A DNA stretch of 64,000 nucleotides from Septoria linicola (Eukaryota; Ascomycota; Dothideomycetes; Mycosphaerellales; Mycosphaerellaceae), in contig CP099420.1 of NCBI GenBank assembly GCA_024114885.1, positions 3,162,001 through 3,226,000 of the forward strand, read 5' to 3'. Made by a program: the position numbers and the translations under genes. This document shows positions 22,301 through 33,595 of the stretch, one piece after another (the stretch's first letter is position 1; each line of letters starts with the position of its first letter). The notes under the pieces are model-generated. The model was not told the origin of the DNA. It made no database searches and worked only from the letters and a program-made list of their open reading frames with translations.

Positions 22301-22711
22301 CGACGCGTCTCGCGAGGAGAGCATATTCATCATCATCATCATCACGACTCGCCGGCAAGATTGCGGCAGTCACACCCATGCATGTCGCGGGACTCTCATC
22401 GTTGTCTCACACGTACCTTCTATCTGCCCGCCAGCTTGCCCATACCGCGGACTCACCCGACTTCTGCTACGACTCTGGCTCTGGTCGTAGCCATAGCCAT
22501 AGTCGCGACCCCGCCTCTGCGCATGTCCGCGATCCAGCCTACTCGTCCCTTGCACGCGTGAAGCTCCCGTTTGGAAGCCTCTTGGAGGTGGCGCGCCTCG
22601 CGAACGACTTCGTTCAGCATCGCTCGTATCTCTGCTGCTGTCGTCGAAATTGAAGCGATTCAAGGCAGCCTCGCCGCCATTTAGGTAGCCGTTGGTTCGA
22701 AAGGAGGACAT
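19396..22711 (-). CDS. SEC8: Exocyst complex component Sec8
   Basis: Exon 1 (22711-22417) and exon 2 (22253-19396) are joined by a 163-nt intron (GTACGT...GGGAG) to give 1050 residues, the usual size of fungal Sec8. The first about 100 residues are Arg/Ser/Gly-rich and disordered. The Sec8 domain follows (DVLRFIEQQWAFM, CIPVKVALQLMDNSSLG), then about 900 mostly helical residues typical of exocyst rods. Sec8 is a core subunit of the octameric exocyst that tethers secretory vesicles at the plasma membrane, in fungi chiefly at hyphal tips and septa. The 3' splice site is my best choice by frame and by continuity with the conserved block; the intron carries a short CAT/ATG repeat. The gene is divergent from CTR9 with a 484-bp shared upstream region. 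Confidence 0.93.
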
Positions 22712-23195
22712 GCTGGGGAGCCTTTCTTATGGCAGGAAGATGATGTCCAGAAAAGGGCCTATTCCGTCATATTCGTGGTCGCATGCAGCTTGAAAGTACT
22801 GTACAACAACTTGCAAACGCTACCAAGGGGTGAAATTTGCACTTTTCCAGGGTATCAGCTTGTCGTGCTCAGCTTATGGATTGAAGGCGCACGCGTCAAG
22901 GTTCATGCATGAGAGGGTGGCAGCCGCAGAGCCGCCTCTTTCTCCAGCTTTGTCGATCTGAACTTGAACTTCGCGGCATCTGATCGGAGGTCGCGTTGTC
23001 GTGAACTTCTTTCTATCGCGTACACTTCCACCACACTCACGTCCATCATCATTGTAGTCCACTGCTACTTGGTGCGGTCCTGGAGTCGCCTATCAGATCC
23101 GACTGGCCACATTCGACATGCGCTAGGAGCAGGCCTAAGCTCAGTAGCGACAAAACAGGAGCTTTGCGCTCGCGATAATTCCCGCCGACATCAAT
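22712..23195. promoter_or_regulatory. Divergent intergenic region between SEC8 and CTR9
   Basis: 484 bp between two opposite start codons, so it must hold both promoters and 5' leaders. No TATA box or known operator is evident by eye. Confidence 0.5.
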
Positions 23196-26100
23196 ATGGC
23201 CGCGCTTACCAATGGCCAGTCCAATGGCGTGAACGGGCACGCCGCATCAAAAGGGTTCGAGCGCTTCTCCGATGTGCCTACTGTGATCGATATCCCCGTT
23301 CGCGGCGAAGATGGCGACGAAGCTGTCAATGTCGACCTCAGCGAGGCCCTCGACGACACGGGAGAGCTGTGCGATCTGCTGGAGAACGAGGGTGTCGCGA
23401 AGAACTACTGGATGACTATCGCGCTCGCCTACGTCAAGCAGAAGAAGGCGAACATGGCCGTAGATATCCTGAAAAGAGGACTCGAAGCTCTGCGATCTGG
23501 CCGAGACGAGGACAGACTGAGTCTGTTGACGTGCATGTGCTGGGTTTACCTCTGGCAATGTCGGCGGGCGCCTCGTGTCAAATCGACACAGCCTACTGCC
23601 GACGAGCGCATCAAGGAGAACTGGCTAGCGCTGGCAACCAGTACCCTCAACGATGCATCGCGCATCAGCCCTTCATACCCGCCGCTCTTCCTTGCGCGCG
23701 GCACTCTGCTACTGCTCAAGGCATCGCTGCAGCCCACCAAATTCGGGCCTGGAGGAGAGCATTCGGATCGCACAGACACGTTGAAGCAGGCTTCAAAATG
23801 CTTCGACGATGCGTACCGGACTTCGGGCAACCAGAATTTGCTTGCGGTCATGGGAAAAGCAAAGGCGCAGTTCTCGATGAACAGATTTGACCAGGCTTAT
23901 ATCCTCTACCAGCAGGTCCTGGAGCGTGCGCCAGACATGACCGATCCTGATCCGCGCGTAGGAATAGGTGCATGTCTATGGCAGCTAGGCCACAAGGAGA
24001 ACGCGCGAGATGCGTGGGAACGTGCACTGGAGCTCAATCCGTCCTCGACGATAGCGAACATCCTGCTGGGGCTGTATCATCTGGACCAAAGCAGCCAGTA
24101 CAACTCCAACGATCCTGCCTTTGCGCCCGTCTACCGAAAAGCAATGACCACCTACACACAGACGGCCTTCAAGCTCGATGACATGCATGCGCTCACATGC
24201 TCGACTTTCGGAGGTTACTTCTTGCTACGGCGAACATGGGCGAATGTCGAGCGTCTTGCTCGGCGAGCAATCGAGCACACCGATGTCAATGCAATTGCCA
24301 GTGATGGATGGTATCTGCTTGCGAGAAAGGACCACTACGAGGGAGATCTACAAAAGGCACAGGATCACTACAACAAGGCAGATCAGGCAAGAGGTGGTGA
24401 TGAGCGAGGGTATCTGCCGGCCAAGTTCGGTGTTGCTCAGCTCAAGACACTCATGAACGATCTTGATGGCGCCAAATTCCGGCTAGAGAAGATGGTGTCT
24501 GCAAACAAGAGCGTGGAGGCCATGACATTGCTGGGCATACTCCATGCGGAGGATGTGTTCGCGAAGCAGGCGACGGGTCTGAAAGAGGAGCTGGCCGACT
24601 CCAGGAAGAAGGCCATTGCACTGTTGGAGAACGTCCGTATTGCGTGGAAGGACTCGAAGAAGAAAATCTCGCCAGACTCGGCAGTACTTCTGAACCTGGC
24701 ACGCCTTTATGAGCAAGAACAGCCCGACAAGGCTCTGGCTTGCCTTCAGCATGTCGAGCAGCTCGAGCTCGATGAGATCAACGAGGACGACTTACCTGAA
24801 GATCTTGAAGATGAGGCCGCAATTGCTGCTGCCAAGCGGGAGATGCTCAGTCCGCAACTACTGAACAACATTGGCTGCTTCCACTTCCAGGCAGACCGAC
24901 TGACACAAGCACGGGAGAACTTCCAGTCTGCTCTTCGATCTAGTGTATCGATTAGCAACAAGGATGAGTCTGTGGACACAGATGCGCTGGTGTCAACAAT
25001 CAGCTACAACCTTGGGCGCGTCTATGAAGCGGAAGGCATCGAGGATGAGGCAGAAAAGATCTACAAGAGCTTGCTTGACCGACACCCAGACTACATTGAT
25101 GCGAACACGCGCATGGCATACATCGCCCTTCGAGCTGATCCAGCGAAAGGCGCCGAGGCAATTAAGCAGCTGTTGGATGCTGACCCGGGCAATCTCCAAG
25201 TGCGCGCTTTGTACGGCTGGCATCTCAATCGCACCAAGAAGCGCACACTCGCGCTCAACGAGGACCAGGAGCAACGACATTACAAACACACACTCATGAC
25301 CTACGACAAGCACGACATTTACTCGCTGACAGGAATGGGCAACCTGAATCTAGTCGTCGCTCGAGAAATGCCCCGCGATACCGACCAACACAAAGATCGA
25401 CGTAGCAAGACGTATCACCGCGCGATAGAGTTCTTTGACAAAGTGCTAACGCTGGACCCCAAGAATGCCTTTGCAGCACAAGGTGTGGGCATCGGCATGA
25501 TTGAAGAGCGCAAAGACACGACTGCTGCTATTCAGATCTTCTCCAAAGTGAGGGAAAGCGTCAAGGATGCATCTGTGCATATCAACCTTGGCCACGTCTT
25601 CTGTGAGCTCAAACAGTTTAGCCGATCCATCGAAAACTACGAACTTGCTCTGGTCAAGTCCCGAGAGAAGGATCCACATATCATGGCATGTCTGGGCCGA
25701 GTCTGGCTCATGCGCGGCCGAGCTGAGAAAAATCTTGAATACTACAAAATGAGCTTGGATTACTCGCAGCAAGCCCTACAGCAGTCGCCCGAGAACATCA
25801 GCTTCCGGTTCAACGTGGCTTTTGTGCAGATTCAGATCGCGCAACAAATGATCTCACAACCGGAGGCCAATAAGACTCTAGTTGATGTCGAAGCTGCTAA
25901 CAAAGGTCTGGACGAGGCTATTGAATCTTTCATCGAGATTGCAAAGGGGCCCAACCCACCTTTCCCAAGGCACGATATCGAACAGCGTGCCAACATGGGC
26001 CGTAACACCATGAAGCGACAGCTGGCCACGGCCACAGAGAAGCAGGCTGAATACGAGCGCAAGAACGCCACTCGTCTCGAGGAAGCTCGCAAACGCCGCG

Positions 26101-26804
26101 AGGAGGAGATTCGCAAGCGCGAGGAAGAGAAGCGTGTTGCACAAGAAAAGGCCGATGAGGAGAAGCGCAAGTTACGAGAAGAGCGTGAGCGCATCCAGGA
26201 AGAAGATCGTCTGCTCATCGAGAAGCGACTCAACGACGAGCGTATCGCCGAGGAAGCCCAGTACACGACGGACGAGGATGGCGTGCGCAAGAAGCGTGAG
26301 AAGAAGTCGAAGGAGAAGCGACAAAAGCGGAAGAAGAAGGGTGAAGACTCGGACACTGACGCCGAGATTGCTGCTGATGGCACAGGTGATGAGGGTGGGA
26401 GAAGTCGGCATCGCTCGCGAGCTACTAGTGCCACTGGTAGCGATGGTGAGGCGCCGCGCAAAAAGAAGAAGAGAAGACTCGAGCGCAAGGGTCAGGCTGT
26501 CAAGAGCAATTCCAAGTACAAGTCTGCAGAGACGATCCAGGACTCTGACGAGGACGACGATGCTGGCCTTGCTGCTCCTGGCTCGACACAGCCCAGGTCC
26601 GAAGACGCTGATACTCCTGGTGCTGGTGGTGAGGACGACACAATGGCAGAAGGAGGGGACGAAGATGAAGAGCCCGCATCTCGTCAGACGCAAAGAAGAA
26701 AACCTGCTCGCGTGCTCGAAGATGATGACGATGAAGACGAGGATGCGCCTATGGGCAACGGCGATGTCGCAGCTGCTGGAGATTCTGATCACGGCCATGA
26801 TTAG
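23196..26804 (+). CDS. CTR9: Paf1 complex subunit Ctr9 (TPR protein)
   Basis: One intronless frame of 1202 residues, close to the fungal family length. After a short Asn/Gly-rich start comes the family hallmark (DIPVRGEDGDEAVNVDL, then YWMTIALAYVKQKK), followed by many tetratricopeptide repeats across about residues 130-800 (for example VGIGACLWQLGHKENARDAW). From about 935 the protein becomes a long charged coiled coil of Glu/Arg/Lys, ending in an acidic-basic disordered tail. Ctr9 is the scaffold of the nuclear Paf1 complex, which travels with RNA polymerase II and promotes H2B ubiquitination and H3K4/K36 methylation. The ATG at 23196 gives the expected N-terminus. Confidence 0.95.
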   Translation: MAALTNGQSNGVNGHAASKGFERFSDVPTVIDIPVRGEDGDEAVNVDLSEALDDTGELCDLLENEGVAKNYWMTIALAYVKQKKANMAVDILKRGLEALRSGRDEDRLSLLTCMCWVYLWQCRRAPRVKSTQPTADERIKENWLALATSTLNDASRISPSYPPLFLARGTLLLLKASLQPTKFGPGGEHSDRTDTLKQASKCFDDAYRTSGNQNLLAVMGKAKAQFSMNRFDQAYILYQQVLERAPDMTDPDPRVGIGACLWQLGHKENARDAWERALELNPSSTIANILLGLYHLDQSSQYNSNDPAFAPVYRKAMTTYTQTAFKLDDMHALTCSTFGGYFLLRRTWANVERLARRAIEHTDVNAIASDGWYLLARKDHYEGDLQKAQDHYNKADQARGGDERGYLPAKFGVAQLKTLMNDLDGAKFRLEKMVSANKSVEAMTLLGILHAEDVFAKQATGLKEELADSRKKAIALLENVRIAWKDSKKKISPDSAVLLNLARLYEQEQPDKALACLQHVEQLELDEINEDDLPEDLEDEAAIAAAKREMLSPQLLNNIGCFHFQADRLTQARENFQSALRSSVSISNKDESVDTDALVSTISYNLGRVYEAEGIEDEAEKIYKSLLDRHPDYIDANTRMAYIALRADPAKGAEAIKQLLDADPGNLQVRALYGWHLNRTKKRTLALNEDQEQRHYKHTLMTYDKHDIYSLTGMGNLNLVVAREMPRDTDQHKDRRSKTYHRAIEFFDKVLTLDPKNAFAAQGVGIGMIEERKDTTAAIQIFSKVRESVKDASVHINLGHVFCELKQFSRSIENYELALVKSREKDPHIMACLGRVWLMRGRAEKNLEYYKMSLDYSQQALQQSPENISFRFNVAFVQIQIAQQMISQPEANKTLVDVEAANKGLDEAIESFIEIAKGPNPPFPRHDIEQRANMGRNTMKRQLATATEKQAEYERKNATRLEEARKRREEEIRKREEEKRVAQEKADEEKRKLREERERIQEEDRLLIEKRLNDERIAEEAQYTTDEDGVRKKREKKSKEKRQKRKKKGEDSDTDAEIAADGTGDEGGRSRHRSRATSATGSDGEAPRKKKKRRLERKGQAVKSNSKYKSAETIQDSDEDDDAGLAAPGSTQPRSEDADTPGAGGEDDTMAEGGDEDEEPASRQTQRRKPARVLEDDDDEDEDAPMGNGDVAAAGDSDHGHD

Positions 26805-27392
26805 CAACAGCCAGACACAGAACCGCCAGTTGACAGTCCTCTCGCCGTAGCTTCCTTGCGAGAAGTTCTATAGATCTTTGCCCTCCAGCCTTTCGTACCT
26901 GATAGCTATTGTAGCAATACCTCTTGGAAAAGCAACCCAAATGCCTCTTCACCGTGATAATATTCCTCAATCGCGATGACTCCTTCACCCAGTCCTCCGA
27001 GAAACCCTTCCCTCACGCCACAACACACAAATCTCCCTCTCCCGTCCCCACCACGCAACCTTGAGTCCACGATAGTTGCAATGGTGCATGTCTTACGACG
27101 GCTGCGCTGTCGTGTTTCACCCAACTTTTCCTGAACACCCGCTAGTGCGCTCTGCCGCGCAACAAATCGTCGCTTTGCCATGTGGTTTGTGGCTGGAAGC
27201 TAGTGAACTTCCGCGTCTCTTGGCGTTCGGCTGTGGATGAGATTGAGTTTTGACGATGGCCGGATGTGGAGATGCATGTGAGACAAGTGTATCGCGGCCG
27301 CGAAAATGGATGCGGATGATGGTGATGTTGAGACGACAATGCGGTACTGGATCATTTAATGGGGCTGTATCATTTCTTTCTATGATGCTTGA
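26805..27392. other. Convergent intergenic stretch
   Basis: 3' flanks of CTR9 and of the CobW-type gene facing each other; no coding signal recognised. Confidence 0.5.
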
Positions 27393-29375
27393 TCAGTACA
27401 CAGTGCCGTCCTTTCGGACTCCATGCTTTGCAGCCTTGGCAGGTCTGCTGGGGCTATGCGAATCGACTCTCTGGACCTTTCCGTCGACAGCAGCATGGTC
27501 ATGGTCCATGCCATCGTGATCATGATCATGTTCGTCCTCGCCATCAGCCCAATCCGGGAACCCATCATCGAAAATGTCCTGCAACCTCTTCTCCTTCTCT
27601 GCCATCCCTTCCTTATGGTTCGGCCCTTCACCTTGACCCATGACATCTTCCCATTGCTTCCACTCCTCGTCATTCAATAAACAAGCATCAAGGACGAATT
27701 CGATCCCGCGAATGTCAAGGTCCTCGCCGATGAACACAAGCTCTTGTCGTCTGTCGCCATACTTGCCTCCGGCTTGAAGGTCGTGGCGGACGAGCTCGTC
27801 GATTCCTTCGTTGCCGGTCTCGTATTCTGAGGCGGGGATGGTACAGAACCAAGGGCGGCCGCCAGCGAGAGTGAGCATAGCTCCTGCTTGTGACCATTCT
27901 CCCGCGCGGCCGGGGCGGGTGGCAAGCCAGTATTCGCCTTTGGAGCGAAAGAGGCGGGAGAAGAGGCTGTGGGCGCGTTTGTTGGCGAGGATGACTGAGT
28001 TGTCTGGGAGCTCGAGAGGGTCTTCGTCCATTTCATCGTCGTCGTCTTCCTCTTCCTCTTCGTCATCTTCCATGTCTATGTCTTCACCTTCCTCTTCCTC
28101 CTCTTCCTCCTCTTCGACTTGCTCGTGCTGGAGAATGAACTTGTCGTGGAGAAGTGCGAACAGTCGACGAGGGTGGAACGGTCGACGCCGGATGTAGACG
28201 AAGTTGCGGACGTTGTATCTGCATCGTGTCAGCAGGGATGATTTGCCCGGATGATGTGCTGCACTTACTCTTCAGTCTCAGGCTTAGGTGTGACCATCTT
28301 CTTGCCATTGACCTCACGCACAGTCATCTCATGTAGGTCCTGGAGCCAGCCATATCCAGTCTGAGCAACTTCTAGGTTGAACTGGATATGTGTCAGCACT
28401 GTGTAGTTGTAGCGTTGCACCCTGAAAAGCACTCACCATGCCAGTGTTAACAATCTCTTTGACATCGATCTTGCCGTAACTCGATTCGATGATCTTGGCG
28501 CGGTGGTTGAGCTTCCTAATGAGATCCAGGATCCGAGTGCGGTCTTTCTTGCTGACCATGTCGATCTTGTTCAGCACGATCACATCTGCGAACTCGATCT
28601 GATCCACCATGAGATCGGAGACAGTACGCTCATCTTCTGGAGTCACATCGTCTCGTCTTGCGGAGAGCAGGTCTGCTGTCTCGAAGTCGTGGAACATGGT
28701 GAATGCATCGATTACCTGTTGCATACCAATCAGTATAAGAACATGGCGGAGACACGATGTCACCCACAGTACAAGTAGTGTCAAGCTTGGCAAACTTGTC
28801 GAGCCCACCTGCCTCCTTGATACGCTTCAACGATGCCAGTGTATCGGCATCGAGGCCTTCAGGACCTTCTCCAAGCTGGCTGATCTGCTCAGCTAGACGA
28901 GAGTCGAAAGTCTCAGCGACTTGCTCCGGCTCAGAAATACCACTGCTCTCGACGATAATATAATCGAACTCAGCAAGCTCAGAGAGGCGAACGAGCTCTT
29001 CCAGCAGATCGCCTCTGAGCGTACAGCAAATGCAGCCATTCTGGAGTGCAATTACTTTCTCTTGAGTCTTAGTCAGGCGATGTGTGCCACGTATGAGGTT
29101 GGCATCTACGTTGACGCTTTGTCGAAGATCAGTTGCATTCATCTAGCCAAGGCATGTAGTACATACGCTCCAATATCGTTAACGATGACAGCAATACGCA
29201 AACCATGTTCGCTGCGAAGAATATGCTGCAGCAGTGTTGTCTTGCCAGCGCCTAGGAATCCCGATAAGAGCGTGACTGGAAGTGCTTTGATCGGAGCTGG
29301 CTCTGGCTTCTTGGTGGCAGGTTTCCTCGCCACCACTTTGCCAGTGGACTTTGGTGCTGTCTTTGCTTTTGGCAT
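27393..29375 (-). CDS. CobW/COG0523-family metal-chaperone GTPase
   Basis: Five exons (29375-29167, 29116-28768, 28715-28437, 28381-28269, 28218-27393) with four introns of 50-55 nt encode 591 residues. The G domain has a P-loop (GFLGAGKTTLL, residues 39-49), the metal-binding C-x-C-C motif (NGCICCTLRGDL, Cys98/100/101), the switch region ESSGISEPEQVAE and the NKxD motif (VLNKIDMV). The C-terminal CobW domain (RPFHPRRLFALL) carries an acidic insert of more than 30 Asp/Glu residues and, near the end, a His/Asp run (DEHDHDHDGMDHDH) that could hold zinc. The family hydrolyses GTP to hand metal, mainly zinc, to client enzymes; the fungal and animal member ZNG1 serves methionine aminopeptidase 1. 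Whether this protein is the ZNG1 orthologue or a paralogue is not settled here. Confidence 0.9.
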
Positions 29376-31077
29376 GATTGTGACTTGTGTGGTTGTTCGA
29401 GTTGATGCTTGAGCAAGGTTTCTACAACTTCGAGTATCGCTGCTGAAATACCGTGGTGTGAGTTCACAGTACGGCACCTGAATGGGCGCCGCACTGTGAT
29501 GGACACCAATGGCTATCGCCAAACGGTGTCAGCAACATCGGCAATCTGTTCGCGTGGCACCATGCTTCCCGGCCTACACTATCGTACTCGATCATGCCGT
29601 AAGCGCGTTCATGCTGTACTGAACTCGTTACGAGATTCTCAAACGCGGTCTTTCGAACGCTCTTGAGCAGACCAGGCAACAAGCATCTGTTAGTTCGGCT
29701 CGAAAGCACTCGTAGTAGTCCAATAAATTGAGGTTTGTTAGTTCAGACGTTCTGCTGGATGAAGGCATGCTCGAGAGAGCTGTTAATATTGTAGGAATAG
29801 GACACTCCAGCATTCGAGCCAGCACATCCAAAGCAGACTATGATTCTGCCCGGTGGAAGACGCGGATAGGTGGATTAGCTGAGTACAGATACCAGCACAG
29901 TTTGCCATACATTGCTGTAGAATCACTGCTCTGCAGTGCGTTTCCATTTGTTCGTCTTAAGTAAGGCCACCATATTGTCGGCGGGAGCTGTGCCGATCAA
30001 CACGTTCAGCGCATGCATACTTCTCTCGCCGTGCTTCACTCTCAGTGTAAGATACGAGCACCCATCCCACAGCCAGGCAACGAGGCCTACACCAGCTTTA
30101 TGCATCGCACGCGCTGGCCTGGAATGGTGCTGTCTTTTGCTGTCCATCGCGAGACTTGACAGCCAATTCCAACGAGTCGACAACGCTTAGATCGAAGCGA
30201 TAGACGTGTTGTCAGTATCCTTGAAAACGTGTTGTTGAAACATGCAGAACTTCGAGTCAATAGGAGCGTGGGTTTTGGTCAGCAAAGGAAAACCTCCGCC
30301 TTCGCCCGCCCGCCAAGCCTTCTTTCTTACTCCTGGCGAGGTGGTTTCAACCACTTGTTCCTAATGCTCGACATATCGTTCTATAGAACAACATGCACTC
30401 TCATAATCAGCAGCAAAGGGCAAGCATGATCATGGACGCGTGTAAATCTTAACGCAAGAGAACTCCAGAGCCGGGCGTCTGCACTGTGAACACCATTGGC
30501 TCTTGTCTGTAATAAGAGTCACGGCACGCTCAACGATGCTCAAAGAATTTGTTTAAGTCCGGTCCATTGTATCCAAGGCACATCTTCGAGACTGAATGCC
30601 GCCTTGGTTCCAACTAATTCAGTCATGTACAGACGAGTTATAGCAACGTCGAGTGGCATGCAGACACCCTTGCTAACGACTAGGCCACACAAGCAGTATT
30701 CCAAAATGCCATGTTGGTTCTTTCTGCGATTCATGGGCCAACTTTCAGTCTGCGCCAACACTACAACGTCCACGGTGGACTCCTATACCATTAACCAGGA
30801 GCGCTACTCATGAAGTGCGCGGGCGCGCTCAAGCAAGACATCCAGACTTGCAGATTGGCACTGAGAAGCGCCGGTTCAGCCGTCGCGGAGAAGAGAATAG
30901 CAATCATGGTTCAAGGTTGCGCGCAACGTGGGAAACCAGCAATCCGCTCCGTATAACAAGGTTGCATCTGCGTGCGACTCATGAATACCTGTCGAGATCA
31001 GATACAAGAACTTCAAAGTACGCTCCCAACATCGCCACTGTGACTAGCCCACATTCATCACTGTGACACAATGCTGA
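29376..31077. other. Intergenic stretch, no gene seen
   Basis: 1.7 kb with only short, mutually overlapping frames; no domain, repeat or RNA gene recognised. It includes the upstream regions of two divergent genes. Confidence 0.5.
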
Positions 31078-32509
31078 ATGATTGACGAGCACGCCTTTTT
31101 TGCAAACAACATCATTGAGTCCGACGTGGCCATTCTCGGAGCTGGTGCATCTGGTACATTCGCAGCAGTGCGACTACGCGAGGACTACAATCTCAAGGTC
31201 ACCGTGATCGAGAAGCAGGATCGCATAGGCGGTCACACTCATACCTATAACGATCCGGCAACCAATAAGCCCGTTGACTATGGCGTGCTTTCATTCTGGG
31301 ATTACGGACCTGCTAAGGACTTCTTTGCGCGACTACGGGTGGAGATAACGCCCCCGCCGCCGCCTACAGGAACAAGTATCTACGTAGACGCAGAGAACGC
31401 CAAAAATTTGACGGGTTACAAGGATCCACCTTTCCCCAATGTTTTGAGCTCAATAGGCATTTATGGGAATCAATCAGAGAAATACAACGACATTCTGCTC
31501 CCTGGTTATTGGAACTTCCCTTCCAGAGATGCTATTCCAGAAGGTACTGCTGACATATGGGGAGTTTTCCAAAAAGTACGGCATCGACAACTCGTTCCCA
31601 CTCATCCAATTGATCGCTGGCGTCGGAGTAGGAGGAGTGAGAGACCTTCCAACAATATATGTGATGTAAGTGGCTCGTCTCACGCAGAATTTTGCTATCA
31701 CTAAGTGCTGTGTCAGGGCATTCGGGTTTGGCAATCCCGCGACACAAGGTCTTCTTCAATCAACGACTTTCGTGCCGAAATCAGGCTCTAACAGTGAAAT
31801 ATACGAAAAGGCCTACGCGAGACTGAAATGACACCCTTCTCAGCAGCTGCGTCACCCAAGCAGAGCGCGCCGATGAGGGAGTGCGTCTTGTCGTGAGAGA
31901 CGCGGATGGCAAAGAAACTCTCGTCAAAGCCAAGCAGCTCCTTGTAACCGCAGCGCCTAGCATCGACAATCTGGCATCGATAGATCTCGACGATCAAGAA
32001 GCAGCGATCTTCTCGTCCAGCACTCCTCGTCCCTTACGCGTGGGGATCATCAAGACTTCCGCTATCCCACGGAACTTCTCTGTGTAATCCGTATCCTCGG
32101 CCGCAGTGCCAGATAACTACCTGGATCTGTATCAGGATCTTGACCATGATCTGAAGATTCAATCGACGCTTTTGGAGACAACAGACGAACTGGGAAGCTG
32201 ATGAAGCAAAAGCATACATCACAGCTCAACTTCAGAAGCTGCATTCTGCTGGCACATTTGCCAAGGCAGAGGGCAACACAAATGGGGGGCGATCTGGAGC
32301 TGGAATTCAAGGTTCTCGCCGATCATACCAGTGTGTGCTGGCGACTGCCTGTAGAAGAGCTCAAGGCTGGCTTCATACAGAACCTGTATGCGCTGCAGGG
32401 TCACCGCTCGACTTGGTACACGGGAAGTTTGTGGGTAACGGACTTTTCGAGCACTGTTTGGGCATTTACGGATACTGTGCTCGAGCGGATGGTGAAGGAG
32501 TTGCAATGA
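31078..32509 (+). pseudogene. Decayed FAD-dependent amine-oxidase-like oxidoreductase
   Basis: The ATG at 31078 starts a Rossmann FAD site (AILGAGASGTFAAVRL, then VTVIEKQDRIGGHTHTY), as in flavin amine-oxidase/cyclopiazonate-dehydrogenase-like fungal enzymes. The homologous reading then hops frames: about 31533 (GYWNFPSRDAIPEG shifts to LLTYGEFSKKYGID), through a normal 51-nt intron (31666-31716), again at about 31826 (YARL shifts to NDTLLSSC), meets a TAA at 32085-32087, and changes frame at least once more before the C-terminal piece (YALQGHRSTWYTG ... WAFTDTVLERM) ending at 32509. At least three indels and one nonsense codon mean no functional product. Original substrate unknown. A broken SDR lies next to it, so the two may be remnants of one pathway. 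Confidence 0.8.
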
Positions 32510-32712
32510 GTTTTGTGAGTTCAGCTTATCTTAGTACTACTTTCTGTACGCGGGCCTTCTGTCTCTGCATTGTTTGAGTACATTGGGGCCCTACAGCGCG
32601 TCATTGCTGTCTGTAAATGAGGCTTGAGTACCGTCGAGAGTATGTGCTGACTGATGACACTCGCCGTGTGTATACGTGATTGATCTAGCCGCATTCTTGC
32701 TCAAGGCACGGC

Positions 32713-33595
32713 TTACCACGGGATCTCCTTTCCATCGTACTGATTCATGCCGGGAGCATTCTCCCAACCTGGCACTTTGATGTTGACAAATTTGCCATTG
32801 AGTGACGGCTCCGCCTTGAACACCCAATCTAACACTCCTGCTACACCCACATCTACATCAAGATCGGCATCCTGAGTGCCCATATCCGTTCTCAGCCACT
32901 ATGCGCAAAGAGGTCAGCACATTCTCATCAGTCTTCAATGGAGTTCAAGAAAAACTTACCCCAGGACTAACAGCCAAGACCGTAAAACCCTCCTCCTTCA
33001 GGTCCAGAGCATAGGTAGTATGCCACATGTTCATCGCCGCCTTCGCGATCTTATATGCTGGAGCCGGAGCGAACGCAAATCGTTGAGCATAAGCCATAGA
33101 GCCTACAGGTGTCGAGATGTTAATGATCTTCCTCTGTTGCCCTGCTTTGAGCAATGGAAGGAGGGTCGAAGTGACAAGGTGTGCAGAGATCACGTCGGCA
33201 TTGAAGACTTCTTGGAGTTTAGCAGCCTTGAGGGCAGCGACGCCGCCGGGAGTCCAATCACCTATGCCGGCGTTGTTGATGAGGACCTGGGAACTATCAG
33301 TCAGGGATACGTGAAGTTGTACAACGAGCTCATACATCGAGGCCATTGGATCCGAGGGCGTCTTTGATTGTGAGTCGATGCTAGCTTGGACCTTGTCTTC
33401 GTCGGTGACATCGCTAATAATCACATTGACGATTCGACCTTGAGATTTGGAGACGAGAGCGTTGAGAGCCTCGCTCGAGTTGTTGCGGGTGACGGCAACG
33501 ATCTTGGATACTTCTTCGACCGGTCTCTCAAGGAGTTGGCGGACCGTTTCGAGGCCGATGCCTCGCGAAGTGCCGGTGATCAGGTAGGAAGCCAT
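32713..33595 (-). CDS. Short-chain dehydrogenase/reductase, probably frame-damaged
   Basis: Two exons, 33595-32960 and 32898-32713, with a 61-nt intron (GTAAGT...CATAG) give 273 residues. The cofactor loop TGTSRGIG (residues 8-15), the NNAG motif, the catalytic Ser in INISTPVGSM and Y-x-x-x-K (PAYKIAKAAM) are present, so it is a classical NAD(P)-dependent SDR. Between residues about 73 and 107 the frame is odd: a consensus 49-nt intron (GTATGA...CCCAG, about 33326-33278) sits there, and splicing it would join GLD to VLINNAG as in the family, but the upstream frame is then off by one, as if an A were lost from AATCAAAG near 33370. Unspliced, the frame stays open with an atypical insert. Either a young pseudogene or a variant whose retained intron restores the frame. 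Confidence 0.6.

Noticed and set aside
22326..22345. CAT/ATG trinucleotide run considered as a His-tract exon
   Set aside because: It falls within the predicted SEC8 intron; using it as coding would break the frame into the conserved Sec8 block.
25832..26807. Long minus-strand and plus-strand frames inside CTR9
   Set aside because: They are antisense or shifted shadows of the Lys/Glu/Arg-rich CTR9 tail, whose repetitive codons keep other frames open.
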